A stretch of DNA of 64,000 nt from Duganella sp. BJB476 (GCF_003416895.1 NZ_QVIO01000001.1:1922001-1986000), one strand, 5' to 3'; positions 43,001 through 52,722 are shown, counted from the first letter of the stretch. Numbers and translations are program-made. The notes: generated from the sequence alone by a model not told the origin.

Positions 43001-44158
43001 TTACTTGGCCAGCACTACTTTGCCGTCCTTGACTTCGCCGAAGACGGTGATGTCGGCGGTGATCGCCTCGTGATTGTCTTTGCTGAATGGCTTGCTGTAG
43101 TTGGTGACGACGCCGTCGATTTTCTCGTTCAGGTTTTCCAGCGCGGCCTTGACTTTAGGACCGTCGGTGGAACCGGCCTGCTTGATGGCGGCCGCCAGCA
43201 GGTAGATCGAATCGTAGCCCTGCGCCGCCGACACCGGCGACGGCATGCGGTCGCCAGGCGGATGGTAGGCCTTCACGTAAGCGTCGATGAAGGCTTTGCG
43301 CTTGGGCGTGGTCGGGTCCTGGATGAAGGTCTGCGGCATGCGGGTGCCGTTGCCGTTCTTGCCGGCGTTGTCGATGAAGTTAGCCATCGACAGGGTCCAG
43401 CTGCCGATCAGCGGCACTTTCCAGCCCAGTTTTTCCATGCCGTTGGCGATCTGCGCCAGCTCCGGGCCGATACCGTAGGTCAGCACAACATCGGCGCCGG
43501 CCTGCTTGGCCTTGAGCAGCTGGGCCGTCATGTCGACGTCCTTCAGATTGTATTTTTCGATGGCGACGGCCTTGAGGCCTTTTTTATCCAGCGCTTTTTC
43601 CAGGTCCTCGCGACCGAGCTGGCCGTAGTTGGTGGAGTCGGCCAGGATGGCGACCTTCTTGAATTTCCGGTTGTCGATCGCTTCCTGCACGATCATGTGC
43701 GACTGGATCGTATCGTTGGCCGAGTTGCGGAAGATGTAGTTCTCAGGCTGGTCGGCGAACTGCTTGGTGACGATGGAACCGGTGGCGACGTTGTTCATGA
43801 CCGGGATCTTGGCTTCCTGGTAGAAGCGCTGCGAGGCCAGGGCCACGCCGGTGTTGATGTAGCCGACGGTGGCGGTGACTTTCTCTTTGTTGATCAGTTC
43901 CTGGGCGATCTGCACGCCGCGTTCGTTCTTGGCTTCGTCGTCGCGTTCGATCAGCTGGATCTGGCGGCCCAGCAGGCCGCCCTTGGCGTTGATCTCCGCC
44001 ACGGCCAGCTTGACGCCGTCGCGCATCGACACGCCCATCGGCGCGGAACCGCCGGTGAAAGGACCGGCCACGCCGATCTTGATGGGTTCAGCCGCCATCG
44101 AGGAAGCCGAGAAACCGAGCGCCATGCCCGCAACGAGCATTTTCAACTTGAAATTCAT
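43001..44158 (-). CDS. livK: Branched-chain amino-acid type periplasmic binding protein LivK
   Basis: A 385-aa type I periplasmic binding protein with signal peptide MNFKLKMLVAGMALGFSASS (cleavage after SMA). Family blocks: IKIGVAGPFTGGSAPMGVSMRDGVKLAV, VTATVGYINTGVALASQRFY, KKVAILADSTNYGQLGREDLE and AAQGYDSIYLLAAAIKQAG. A GGAGAT Shine-Dalgarno sits before the ATG at 44158. The ligand could be Leu/Ile/Val, but homologues also bind amides and aromatic acids. Confidence 0.93.
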   Translation of the reverse strand: MNFKLKMLVAGMALGFSASSMAAEPIKIGVAGPFTGGSAPMGVSMRDGVKLAVAEINAKGGLLGRQIQLIERDDEAKNERGVQIAQELINKEKVTATVGYINTGVALASQRFYQEAKIPVMNNVATGSIVTKQFADQPENYIFRNSANDTIQSHMIVQEAIDNRKFKKVAILADSTNYGQLGREDLEKALDKKGLKAVAIEKYNLKDVDMTAQLLKAKQAGADVVLTYGIGPELAQIANGMEKLGWKVPLIGSWTLSMANFIDNAGKNGNGTRMPQTFIQDPTTPKRKAFIDAYVKAYHPPGDRMPSPVSAAQGYDSIYLLAAAIKQAGSTDGPKVKAALENLNEKIDGVVTNYSKPFSKDNHEAITADITVFGEVKDGKVVLAK

Positions 44159-44353
44159 CTGTGATCTCCTGTTTACAACGTTTTTATGTACTTGTACACG
44201 CTGGATAGCCGCACCATCGATGGAACATTGTAGGTTAGTAGATCGACAGCAGCAACAGATAGATGTGCGGCGTCGCAGCAAGCGGCCAAGGGGCCGCCGC
44301 GTGTAAGCTAGCTGTAAGAATTGGGCGGGAATTTCGGCGGCGCTTTGCCGGCG

Positions 44354-44878
44354 TTACATGCCGGAAGTGCGCTGCGCCAGGGCGCGATTGGCGAACCGCA
44401 TCTGCGTCTCGGACAGCGCTTCGTTGCGGTCGAAGCCCATGGAGCCGTCGCGCAGGCCGATGGCCATCGCCATCACCGCTTCAGGATACTCCAGATCCGC
44501 CGCCTTTTCGATCAGGCGGCGCGCGGCCTGCTCATCGCGCTTGACGCCGTCGCCGCTCAGGTACAAGTTCGCCAGCGCGAACATCGCGGCCGGCATCTGG
44601 CGGCTGGCCGCGAACTGCAGCCAGTGTGCCGCGGCCTTGGTGTCACGCGCGACCGCCATGCCGTTCCGGTACATCATGCCCAGGTAGTAGGCGGCCAGCG
44701 GATCGCCGGCCTTGGCGGCGGTGCTGAAGATCGAAAATGCTTTCGGCAGGTTGGCGGCCACGCCGGAACCGCCGCGCAGGTACTGGCGCGCTTCGTCGAC
44801 CGGTCCGGCCGTGACGATGCCTGCCGCACCCGCAGCCAACACCATCGCCATCAATCTCACCGCCAGCACTTGCTTCAT
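44354..44878 (-). CDS. Secreted Sel1-repeat protein
   Basis: A 174-aa protein with signal peptide (KQVLAVRLMAMVLAAGAAGI) and three Sel1-like alpha-hairpin repeats: AFSIFSTAAKAGDPLAAYYLGMMY, AAHWLQFAASRQMPAAMFALANLY and ARRLIEKAADLEYPEAVMAMAIGL. These repeats mediate protein contacts. The start at 44878 follows GGAGGG. It ends an apparent two-gene unit with the cpdB-like gene 11 bp upstream. Confidence 0.85.
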   Translation of the reverse strand: MKQVLAVRLMAMVLAAGAAGIVTAGPVDEARQYLRGGSGVAANLPKAFSIFSTAAKAGDPLAAYYLGMMYRNGMAVARDTKAAAHWLQFAASRQMPAAMFALANLYLSGDGVKRDEQAARRLIEKAADLEYPEAVMAMAIGLRDGSMGFDRNEALSETQMRFANRALAQRTSGM

Positions 44879-44889
44879 GCGCCCTCCAC

Positions 44890-46905
44890 TCATAACGACA
44901 AATCGATGGCGTACAGGGCCAGGCCCTTGCCGCCGCCATCGTCCGTTTTAATCTGCGAGACAGCCTTCAGGCCAGCCTCCTTCGCCAGTTCCACCATGTT
45001 GGGGGCGGAGTGAAACACCACCGCGCCCCTGGTCGCCACCGGCGCGAAACGCCAACTGCGCGTCGAGCCGTTGCCGGCGCGGGTGACGTTTTTTCGTTGC
45101 TGGATGTAGGCGATCAGCACATCGCGGCTGGCGTCCGGCGAGGCCAGGATGGTCTTGCTGCCGTCCATGCCAGGAAAGGCGCCGCCACCGCTGGCGCGGT
45201 AGTTATTGGTCGCGACCAGGAATTCCTGCGTCGGCGCCATCGCCGCGCCCTTGTATTGCAAGGCCGTGATGCGCTGCCCGAGCGGCTTGATGACGTCGAT
45301 CTGGTAGCTGACGTCGGCGCTGCTCAGCATGTCGAAGTTGAATCCCGGAGTGGCCGTGTTGACCAGCTCCTGCTGCGCGCTGCTGGCCGGATCGATGCGG
45401 TTGAAGCGTTCCGCCGCCTTTTCCAGCCAGGCTTTCAGGCCGGCGCCATCCACCTTCACCACATGCAGCGCGTTCGGGTACAGGTACAGGTCGGCCACGT
45501 TGTTCAGGGCCAGGCCGCCGGCCTTGACGTCGGTGTAGTCGCCCGCGCCGGCGGCACCGGCCTTGAACGGCGACGCCATCGACAGCACCGGCAGCGCCGC
45601 GTACTGCGGCAGGTTGGCCTTGACGTAGTTCTGCACGTAGGCGGTCTGCGCCTGGTTCACCACCTCGATGGCGCTGATGTCGCCGACGTCGGCGAAATAA
45701 GTCGTCATGCGGAAATCGCTGGTGCCGACCGGGGTTTTCACGTAGCGGATGGTGGCCTCGTGCTCGGCCGCCACCAGTGGAGCGATGGCCGGATCGGCGG
45801 CGATGTAGCTGCCGTCGGCGTTACGGGTCGAGCGTACTTCGACCGTGGTGCGGCTCTTGTCCACCACCCAGGCCTTGCCGTCGTACTTGAGGCGCAGGCC
45901 GATCACGCCCAGATGCTTGCCCCACAGGTTGGCCATCACGGCGGGCACGCCGTAGACGGTGCCCTTGGCCTTGTCCACGTTCGGCAGGCTGAATTCCGGC
46001 ACCTTGCTGGCCGCATCCGGGAACGGCTGGTGTGAGTGGCCAATCATCATCGCATCCACACCCGGCACCTGCGCCAGGTAGTAGTTGGCGTTTTCCATCT
46101 CCAGCGAATACGGCGCGCCATCAAGGCCGCCGTGCGAGATGGCCACCACCAGGTCCGCGCCCTGCGCGCGCATCTGCGGAATGTACTTTTGCGCCGTTTC
46201 GCGCACGCCTTCGGCGTAGACTTTACCTTCCAGCCAGTGCTGGTCCCAGGACATGACCACCGTCGGCGCGAAGCCGATGATGCCGATCTTGATCATCGCC
46301 GTCAGCGGCTTGCCATCCGGTCCGGTGGCGCTGATCTGGCGCGAGAGGATGCGGTATGGCTCGAACAAGGGCTGCTTGGTTTTGACGCTGTAGATATTCG
46401 CCAGCACGATGGGGAAATCCGGCCCGGCGCAGCGCGGCGCGTTGGCGGGCACGCCGTCCACGTCGAAATGGCTGGCTGTGACCTGGCTCAGGTACGCCAG
46501 GCCGTAATTGAACTCGTGATTGCCGATGCCGCCGCCGTCCACGCCCAACAAGTTCATGGCCTTGTAGATGGCCAGCGGCTGGCCGCAAGCCACCGGCGCG
46601 ACCAGCGCCTGGTAGTCGGCCAGCGCCGTACCCTGGATGGCGTCGCCGTTATCGAGCAGCAGATTGTTGGGGTATTCGGCGCGCGCCTGCTTGATCAGCG
46701 TCGCGGTGCGCTCAAAGCCGATCGACGGATCGGCCTTCAGCTTGTAGTAGTCGTAACTGAGCACGGTCGCGTGCAGGTCGGTGGTTTCCAGCAGCGCCAG
46801 CGTGGCCTCGGCCCCCACAGGCGGCCGGACACCCTGCGGCAAACCGGCACAGCCGAGCAACATGGTGGGCAACGCAATGGTGAGACAGCAAACTGCTGGA
46901 CGCAT
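44890..46905 (-). CDS. CpdB-type 2',3'-cyclic-nucleotide phosphodiesterase/3'-nucleotidase
   Basis: A 671-aa periplasmic metallophosphatase. The N-terminus has a lipobox (TMLLGCAG), so it is probably a lipoprotein, whereas E. coli CpdB is soluble. Metal motifs: ETTDLHATV, LLDNGDAIQGTALADY, GIGNHEFNYG, ISHGG and GHSHQPF; the C-terminal 5'-nucleotidase domain has NNYRASGGGAFPG. It would recycle extracellular 2',3'-cyclic and 3'-nucleotides for uptake. Confidence 0.9.
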   Translation of the reverse strand: MRPAVCCLTIALPTMLLGCAGLPQGVRPPVGAEATLALLETTDLHATVLSYDYYKLKADPSIGFERTATLIKQARAEYPNNLLLDNGDAIQGTALADYQALVAPVACGQPLAIYKAMNLLGVDGGGIGNHEFNYGLAYLSQVTASHFDVDGVPANAPRCAGPDFPIVLANIYSVKTKQPLFEPYRILSRQISATGPDGKPLTAMIKIGIIGFAPTVVMSWDQHWLEGKVYAEGVRETAQKYIPQMRAQGADLVVAISHGGLDGAPYSLEMENANYYLAQVPGVDAMMIGHSHQPFPDAASKVPEFSLPNVDKAKGTVYGVPAVMANLWGKHLGVIGLRLKYDGKAWVVDKSRTTVEVRSTRNADGSYIAADPAIAPLVAAEHEATIRYVKTPVGTSDFRMTTYFADVGDISAIEVVNQAQTAYVQNYVKANLPQYAALPVLSMASPFKAGAAGAGDYTDVKAGGLALNNVADLYLYPNALHVVKVDGAGLKAWLEKAAERFNRIDPASSAQQELVNTATPGFNFDMLSSADVSYQIDVIKPLGQRITALQYKGAAMAPTQEFLVATNNYRASGGGAFPGMDGSKTILASPDASRDVLIAYIQQRKNVTRAGNGSTRSWRFAPVATRGAVVFHSAPNMVELAKEAGLKAVSQIKTDDGGGKGLALYAIDLSL

Positions 46906-47175
46906 GAATAAACTATATTTGAAGTTGCGATTTTTTAGGCAACGGAGCTATGCGCGACATCATACGCAGCGAATTTCCTTGCATCAAGCAACTTAAGGGA
47001 GAGACGTCGCATTTTATGCTTTTTGTGGTAAAAATGTCAGCATTCCGCACCTGGCGGAACGTCCGGCAAGCCGCACGGGCAGCGCCCGGACGGCCACCGG
47101 CTATTTAGCTGGGAGGGAGCGGCCCGGCTAGGGTATAATCGAAGGTTTGATTTCAGCCTTAGAAAAGAAGAAAAC
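46906..47175. promoter_or_regulatory. Divergent cpdB/prfB intergenic region
   Basis: These 270 bp contain no open gene. They hold two adjacent hairpins, TTCCGC-N5-GCGGAA (47043-47059) and CGTCCGG...CCGGACG (47060-47092), and a TATAAT (47134-47139) 36 bp before the prfB start. No clear -35 is seen for prfB. The first part (46906-47035) is AT-rich and probably carries the cpdB promoter. Confidence 0.4.
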
Positions 47176-48280
47176 ATGGAAGCCGAACGCATCAACGCCC
47201 TCTCCGCCCTGCTCGCCGATATGACCTCGCGCGAAGCCGAACTACGGAGGTATCTTTGACTTCGATAAAAAGTCAGAGAAACTCGAACAAGTAAACGAAG
47301 AACTGGAAGACCCGACGGTCTGGAACGACCCGAAAAAGGCCCAGGATCTCGGTAAAGAAAAGAAATCGCTCGAAGCCATCGTCTTCGCGCTCACCAAGGC
47401 CGACACCGACCTCAAAGACATGGGCGACCTGTTCGCCATGGCCAAGGAAGAAGGCGACGACGACACGCTCGAAGCGCTGATCGTCGACGCCGAGGACGTG
47501 CGCCTGGTCATCGAAGGCATGGAGTTCCGCCGGATGTTCAACAATCCGATGGACCCGAACAACTGCTTCATCGACATCCAGGCCGGCGCCGGCGGCACCG
47601 AGGCCCAGGACTGGGCGTCGATGCTGCTGCGCCAGTACGTGCGCTACGCGGAACGCAAAGGCTTCAAGGTCGAAGTCATGGAACAATCCGACGGCGAGGT
47701 GGCCGGCATCAAGACCGCCACCATCAAGGTCGAAGGAGACTACGCCTACGGCTACCTGCGCACCGAGACCGGCGTGCACCGACTGGTACGCAAGTCGCCG
47801 TTCGACTCGGCCAACGGCCGCCATACCTCGTTCACGTCGCTGTTCGTGTACCCGGAAGTGGATGACTCGATCGACATCGAGATCAACCCTGCCGACCTGC
47901 GCATAGATACCTACCGCGCGTCCGGCGCCGGTGGTCAGCACATTAACAAAACCGACTCCGCAGTGCGTCTGACGCACGGCCCGTCCGGCATCGTCGTCCA
48001 GTGCCAGAACGACCGCTCGCAGCACCGCAACAAGGCCGAGGCGATGGAAATGCTGAAGGCGAAGCTGTACGAGATGGAACTGCGCAAGCGCATGAGCGAG
48101 CAGCAGAAACTGGAAGACTCCAAGACCGACGTCGGCTGGGGCCACCAGATCCGCTCCTATGTGCTGGACCAGTCCCGCATCAAGGACTTGCGCACCAACT
48201 TCGAGACCGGTAACACCAAGGGCGTGCTGGACGGCGACCTGGACGACTTCATCTCGGCATCGCTGAAGCAAGGCGTCTAA
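47176..48280 (+). CDS. prfB: Peptide chain release factor 2, programmed +1 frameshift
   Basis: RF2 reads UGA and UAA stop codons. The first 27 codons run from ATG at 47176 to the in-frame TGA at 47257-47259; translation then shifts +1 and continues from GAC at 47258 to the TAA at 48278-48280, giving 367 residues (E. coli RF2 has 365). The stop-codon motif SPF is present ([16 protein letters not shown]), as is the catalytic GGQ ([19 protein letters not shown]). The coordinates span both segments and the one skipped base (47257). It is followed by a HAD gene with a TAATG overlap. Confidence 0.96.
47246..47260 (+). promoter_or_regulatory. prfB: prfB autoregulatory frameshift site
   Basis: CGGAGG TAT CTT TGA C contains all parts of the RF2 recoding signal: an internal Shine-Dalgarno-like GGAGG three bases before the slippery CTT, then TGA followed by C. 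When RF2 is scarce the ribosome slips +1 at CTT and makes more RF2. The upstream element is CGGAGG rather than the common AGGGGG. Confidence 0.93.
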
Positions 48281-48960
48281 TGAGCTCCTCGAATTCGCAG
48301 CGCGCGTTCATCTTCGACATGGACGGCACCATCGTCGACAACATGGCCTTCCACACCAAATCGTGGCTGGCCTTCTTTGCCCGTCGCGGCCACGACGTCG
48401 ACGCCGAGGACTTCTTCCGCGCCACGGCCGGCCGCCAGAGTCATGAAATCATGAACACCTACCTTGGCCAGCAGATGACCAAGGAAGAAAGCGCCGCGCT
48501 CGATTTCGAGAAAGAGTCGCTGTACCGCGAGCTGTACGCGCCGCACCTGGCGACGGTGGACGGCTTCGAGGCCTTTATCGCCCGCGCCAAAAGTGCGGGC
48601 GTCAAGCTGGCCGTGGCCACCGCCGCGCCGACCGAAAACATCGACTTCACGCTGGACGGCCTGGACCTGCGCAAGCAGTTCGACGCCATCGCCGGCGCCG
48701 CCGACGTCGCACATGGCAAGCCGGCGCCGGACGTGTTCCTGCTGGCGGCCGAGCGCAGCGGCGCCCTGCCCGTCAACAGCATCGTGTTCGAAGACGCGCC
48801 GCTGGGCGTGGAAGCGGCACGCCGCGCCGGCATGCGCGCGGTGGTGCTGACCACCACGCTGCCGGCCGAGGCCTTCGCCGAATTCGACAACGTCATCGCG
48901 GTCGTGCGCAACTTCAGCGAGCTGGATGTCGAAGAACTCTTCGCCGCCGCAATCAACTAA
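48280..48960 (+). CDS. HAD-family hydrolase, beta-phosphoglucomutase-like
   Basis: A 226-aa cytoplasmic phosphatase or mutase. HAD motif [11 protein letters not shown], motif II VATAAP, motif III (K) HGKPAPD and motif [13 protein letters not shown] are intact, with a C1 helical cap ([19 protein letters not shown]). Its ATG overlaps the prfB stop (TAATG). The substrate is not determinable; small phosphosugars are usual. Confidence 0.9.
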   Translation: MSSSNSQRAFIFDMDGTIVDNMAFHTKSWLAFFARRGHDVDAEDFFRATAGRQSHEIMNTYLGQQMTKEESAALDFEKESLYRELYAPHLATVDGFEAFIARAKSAGVKLAVATAAPTENIDFTLDGLDLRKQFDAIAGAADVAHGKPAPDVFLLAAERSGALPVNSIVFEDAPLGVEAARRAGMRAVVLTTTLPAEAFAEFDNVIAVVRNFSELDVEELFAAAIN

Positions 48961-48986
48961 TCATCACCTCAACAAAAGAACAGACC

Positions 48987-50516
48987 ATGACTACGGATCT
49001 TCAAGAACAAGCAGCAGCGCCCGACGAAAACAAGATCATCGCCGAGCGCCGCGCCAAGCTGGCCGCCATCCGCGAACAAGGCATCGCCTTCCCGAACGAC
49101 TTCAAGCCTCAGCATAAAGCCGCCGACCTGCACGTGCAGTACGGCGAGAAGTCGCGCGAAGAGCTGGAAGCCGCTCCCGTGACCGTGGTGCTGGCCGGCC
49201 GCATGATGCTCAAGCGCGAAGCCGGCAAGAAGGCCGCTTTCGCCACCTTGCAGGATTCGTCGGGCCCTAAAGCCGATGGCCGCATCCAGATCTACGCCAC
49301 GCTGGACCTGACCGGCGAAGCCGCCATGGCCGCGCTGCACCACTACGATCTGGGCGACATCCTGGGCGTGGTTGGCACGCTGTTCAAGACCAAGACCGAC
49401 GAACTGACGATCAAGGTGTCGGAACTGCGCCTGATCACCAAGTCGCTGCGCCCGCTGCCGGACAAATTCCACGGCCTGGCCGACCAGGAAACCAAGTACC
49501 GCCAGCGCTACGTGGACCTGATCATGAACGAAGAGACGCGCCGCACCTTCAAGGCCCGTACCGCTGCGATTTCGTCGATGCGCCGTTTCATGGAGAAGAA
49601 CGAGTTCATGGAAGTGGAAACGCCGATGCTGCACGCCATCCCTGGCGGCGCCGCGGCCAAGCCTTTCATCACCCACCACAACGCGCTGGACATGCAGATG
49701 TTCCTGCGTATCGCGCCCGAGCTGTACCTGAAGCGTCTGGTGGTCGGCGGTTTCGACCGCGTGTTCGAGATCAACCGCAACTTCCGCAATGAAGGCGTGT
49801 CGGTCCGTCACAATCCTGAATTCACGATGATGGAATTCTACGCGGCCTACACCGATTACCACTGGCTGATGGACTTCACCGAAGCGATCATCCGCCAGGC
49901 CGCGATCGATGCGCACGGCACTGCGACGCTGACCTACGGCGGCCGCGAGCTGGATCTGGCCAAGCCGTTCCACCGCCTGACCATCGTCGACGCGATCAAC
50001 AAGTACGCGCCGGGCTACACGCCGGAGCAGCTGAACGACGCTGAGTTCATCAAGAAGGAACTGCTGAAGTTCGGCGTCAAGCCGTTCGCCACTGCCGGCC
50101 TGGGCGCGCTGCAACTGGCGCTGTTCGAAGAGACCGCCGAAGCGCAGCTGTGGGAACCGACCTACATCATCGACTATCCGGTCGAAGTGTCGCCGCTGGC
50201 CCGTGCTTCGGATACCCGCGAAGGCATCACCGAGCGCTTCGAGCTGTTCATGGTCGGCCGCGAAATCGCCAACGGCTTCTCCGAGTTGAACGATGCGGAA
50301 GACCAGTCGGCCCGCTTCCTGTCGCAGGTGGCTGCCAAGGATGCAGGCGATGAAGAGGCGATGTTCTACGACGCCGACTACATCCGCGCGCTGGAATACG
50401 GCATGCCGCCAGCCGGCGGTTGCGGCATCGGCATCGATCGCCTGATGATGATCATCACCGACTCGCCGAACATCCGCGACGTGCTGCTGTTCCCGCACTT
50501 GCGCCGCGAAGAGTAA
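48987..50516 (+). CDS. lysS: Lysyl-tRNA synthetase, class II
   Basis: A 509-aa class II synthetase. The N-terminal OB anticodon domain ([24 protein letters not shown]) is followed by class II motifs: motif 2 [30 protein letters not shown] (read here as [10 protein letters not shown] and [11 protein letters not shown]), GGR and motif 3 [21 protein letters not shown] lies before the start. The order prfB-HAD-lysS ends at a clear terminator. Confidence 0.97.
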   Translation: MTTDLQEQAAAPDENKIIAERRAKLAAIREQGIAFPNDFKPQHKAADLHVQYGEKSREELEAAPVTVVLAGRMMLKREAGKKAAFATLQDSSGPKADGRIQIYATLDLTGEAAMAALHHYDLGDILGVVGTLFKTKTDELTIKVSELRLITKSLRPLPDKFHGLADQETKYRQRYVDLIMNEETRRTFKARTAAISSMRRFMEKNEFMEVETPMLHAIPGGAAAKPFITHHNALDMQMFLRIAPELYLKRLVVGGFDRVFEINRNFRNEGVSVRHNPEFTMMEFYAAYTDYHWLMDFTEAIIRQAAIDAHGTATLTYGGRELDLAKPFHRLTIVDAINKYAPGYTPEQLNDAEFIKKELLKFGVKPFATAGLGALQLALFEETAEAQLWEPTYIIDYPVEVSPLARASDTREGITERFELFMVGREIANGFSELNDAEDQSARFLSQVAAKDAGDEEAMFYDADYIRALEYGMPPAGGCGIGIDRLMMIITDSPNIRDVLLFPHLRREE

Positions 50517-50525
50517 TCAAGCCAA

Positions 50526-50551
50526 AGCCGCTCACTGAGCGGCTTTTTTTT
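50526..50551 (+). terminator. Rho-independent terminator of prfB-lysS operon
   Basis: AGCCGC (50526-area) pairs with GCGGCT around the loop TCACTGA, followed by eight Ts. Stem and U-tract are both strong. Confidence 0.92.
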
Positions 50552-50605
50552 CGCCCGGGATTAAAGGAAGCGCCGGGACCTGAGGTCCGGGCATTCTTTT
50601 CGGCC

Positions 50606-51130
50606 ACTTGGTCTAGTTTGGTCCAAAACGCGCCGGTTTAGTCTAAGCGCGTCCAAAAAATCCCGCATTCCAAGGTTCTTAGACTGGAATCGACAAAATC
50701 CCAATTCCGTTAGACTGGAATCGACTCTGCAAAGCAACCCTGAGACCGAATTAGACTCTCGCCCATGCTGTTTTAGACCGGTTCGGACGTGTCACCCTCC
50801 CATCGCGGCCTCCTTTGCAGTTGCGCGGTGACACGAGTTCTGCAACTGTCGGCACAGATCCAGTAGTCGTCACCAGGAAAGCGCAGCCAAACAAAGCGCC
50901 AGGCATTGAGTCCCGTTTCGCAGCTACAAACTCGATGATCGAGTCCTTTCGAATTAAGTCTAAAAATTAGGCCGCTGAAAGGAAATATGGTTCGTTTTAG
51001 ACTTTCGGCTTGAAGGTATGGACCAGCTTAGACTTTGCTCCAGATTTCATGGACTGTTTTGGACTATGCAAGGGGCGTTCTAGACTAATTTCGCCTCAAC
51101 CGGCCCAGATTAGACGGGTTTAGACCAAGT
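50606..51130. mobile_element. 525-bp element with imperfect TIRs and phased TAGAC-box arrays
   Basis: The left end (50606-50645) and the reverse complement of the right end (51091-51130) align without gaps at 27 of 40 positions, the outer ten (ACTTGGTCTA) being identical. Inside are boxes of the form TRGAC. On the right they start at 50998, 51019, 51029, 51050, 51060, 51081, 51111 and 51121, that is, steps of 10 and 21 (30 once). On the left, GTCYA boxes start at 50611, 50621, 50641 and 50651, then TAGAC boxes at 50680, 50711, 50752 and 50774, each with a NNGAC partner 10 bp away. No target-site duplication and no transposase are visible. It is lower in GC than its surroundings. A non-autonomous transposon is the best guess. 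Confidence 0.6.
50773..51027 (-). other. Stop-to-stop frame with four cysteines inside the element
   Basis: An 84-codon frame lies between in-frame stops, with no ATG, GTG or TTG, so it is probably a gene fragment. Its centre reads HRVCSCETGLNAWRFVWLRF followed by PGDDYWICADSCRTRV, giving a CxC ... CxxxC spacing that could bind zinc. Both bounding stop codons are provided by the TTAGAC boxes. I do not recognise the family. Confidence 0.3.
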
Positions 51131-51239
51131 TGTGATTTGGAATACCCAAGCCGCCCCTCCCGCGGCCGGTAATTCTCGACCGCCCTCAGGAAAGCGAGTA
51201 ATCTCCGAAGTGGTCACTACTTCAAGGAAAGGAAGCGAC

Positions 51240-52013
51240 ATGGCTGGTCGCAACACGCTGCTCTATCTGCACGCAGCGCTGCTTTTCGTCGCGTGCGCAG
51301 CTGCGCGGGCGACCGACACCATTACGCTTTACACCGAAGAATATCCGCCCTTCAATTGGGCCGACAAGACAAGCCGCGCCGCCACCGGGCTGTCCACCGA
51401 CATTATCCTGGAGCTGATGCGGCGGGCCGAATTGCCCGTCACCGCACCGGCCCTGATGCCGTGGGCGCGGGCCATGGCGCTGACCACCAAGAACGCCAAC
51501 AGCTGCCTGTTCTCGATGGCGCGCACGCCGGAACGCGAGACCAGCTTCGCCTGGGTAGGCCCGGTGGGCCGCAACGAATGGGTGATGTATGCACGCGCCG
51601 AGGACCATATCCATCTCAATAGCCTGGAGGACGCCAGGCCCTACACCGTCGGCACCATCATCGGCGACGCGATGGTGCCGCTGCTGCGCGCGAACCAGCT
51701 CAATCTCAGCATGGTCCCTTACAACCGCACCAACGCGCCCAAGCTGAAGATGCAGCGCATCCAATTGTGGTCGGAAGGACGTCTGCCGGGTTTATACATC
51801 ATGGATGAAATGGGCATCACCGGCATGGAAGCGGTGCTGACGTTCGCCCACTATGACATGTACCTGGCCTGTAACAAAGGCATGGACTCCAATGAGGTGG
51901 TCCGCCTCAACACCCTGCTGCGCGCCATGTATCGCGACGGCACGGTCAAGCGCATCTACGGCAGCTACGGCTTCGACAACTTCGCACCTCTCGCCGAACA
52001 AGTCGCAAAGTAA
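51240..52013 (+). CDS. Periplasmic substrate-binding protein (SBP family 3)
   Basis: A 257-aa exported protein (signal AGRNTLLYLHAALLFVACAA, cleavage after ARA). The start of the mature part, TITLYTEEYPPFNWADKTSR, and ATGLSTDIILELMRRAE are typical of amino-acid-binding-like SBP_bac_3 proteins; later SCLFSMARTPERETSFAWVGP and YGSYGFDNFA are also characteristic. AAGGAAAGGAAG precedes the ATG at 51240. No ABC permease is adjacent, so it may act as a stand-alone sensor or scavenger. Confidence 0.87.
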   Translation: MAGRNTLLYLHAALLFVACAAARATDTITLYTEEYPPFNWADKTSRAATGLSTDIILELMRRAELPVTAPALMPWARAMALTTKNANSCLFSMARTPERETSFAWVGPVGRNEWVMYARAEDHIHLNSLEDARPYTVGTIIGDAMVPLLRANQLNLSMVPYNRTNAPKLKMQRIQLWSEGRLPGLYIMDEMGITGMEAVLTFAHYDMYLACNKGMDSNEVVRLNTLLRAMYRDGTVKRIYGSYGFDNFAPLAEQVAK

Positions 52014-52014
52014 G

Positions 52015-52566
52015 TCAGGGGGCGTAGATAACCACTGTTCCGGCCATAAAATCGTGCGGTGCGCGCCGGCGTTTATTGGTCAGCATGATAATCGACTCGC
52101 CCCAGGTCCAGATGTTCGACAAGATAATGACGAGGCCATACCAGGCCGGAGCCAGCTGATCGAGCTTTTGGGAGCGCTCCACAAATCCGAGCGCGTAGTA
52201 GTCGGCGTCCGGCATTTTCATCGTCGCGATTACCGCTGCCGCCGCAATGGCGATGCCAAGCACGAACGACACCGAGTAGCGCAACACCGCCTGCTGGTAG
52301 TCGACCGGCCGGCCATCGACGCGGACAATCTGCAATCCAAGCAGCACCTTGCCGGGCGTGCCGCCGTACTTCTTCACCATGTAGATGTTGAACCAGAGGC
52401 CGACGAGCAGCGTCAAGACAGGTTCGATCAGTGCAAACGGTTTATATTGTTGTTCGATCCAATACGCAAGGCCGAGGATGGGCAACATGCACAGAAAATC
52501 GATAAACTGCGCTGAAAATCTCTTGCGGAATCCCGCGTACTGCATTGGTTGATTCGGGTAGTTCAT
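52015..52566 (-). CDS. RDD-family membrane protein
   Basis: A 183-aa protein with about four helices. The RDD signature is YAGFRKRFSAQFIDFL, with GGTPGKVLLGLQIVRVDGRP the second conserved block, and LTNKRRRAPHDFMAGTVVI the C-terminal one. RDD proteins are inner-membrane proteins, some linked to Na+/H+ exchange. It converges on the binding-protein gene, with stop codons 1 bp apart. Confidence 0.9.
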   Translation of the reverse strand: MNYPNQPMQYAGFRKRFSAQFIDFLCMLPILGLAYWIEQQYKPFALIEPVLTLLVGLWFNIYMVKKYGGTPGKVLLGLQIVRVDGRPVDYQQAVLRYSVSFVLGIAIAAAAVIATMKMPDADYYALGFVERSQKLDQLAPAWYGLVIILSNIWTWGESIIMLTNKRRRAPHDFMAGTVVIYAP

Positions 52567-52722
52567 GCGATGGCGCCTCGCGGGATGGGAGGCGCATAGT
52601 TATTGAGGTCGCGTAGTGTAACGAATCGAAACGCATAGAAATGCGCGGATTGTCACGCCGGACCGCCAGGGTCGAGTTCGGCCACGATGTCATCAGCATT
52701 GGCTTCCATGGAGGAGAAACAG

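Noticed and set aside
41852..44164. 770-codon frame antisense to livH and livK
   Set aside because: Crosses the livK/livH terminator and two well-supported genes.
50601..51135. Target-site duplication around the TAGAC-box element
   Set aside because: The 5 bp on the left (CGGCC) and right (TGTGA) do not match, and no shift of the ends by a few bases gives a match.
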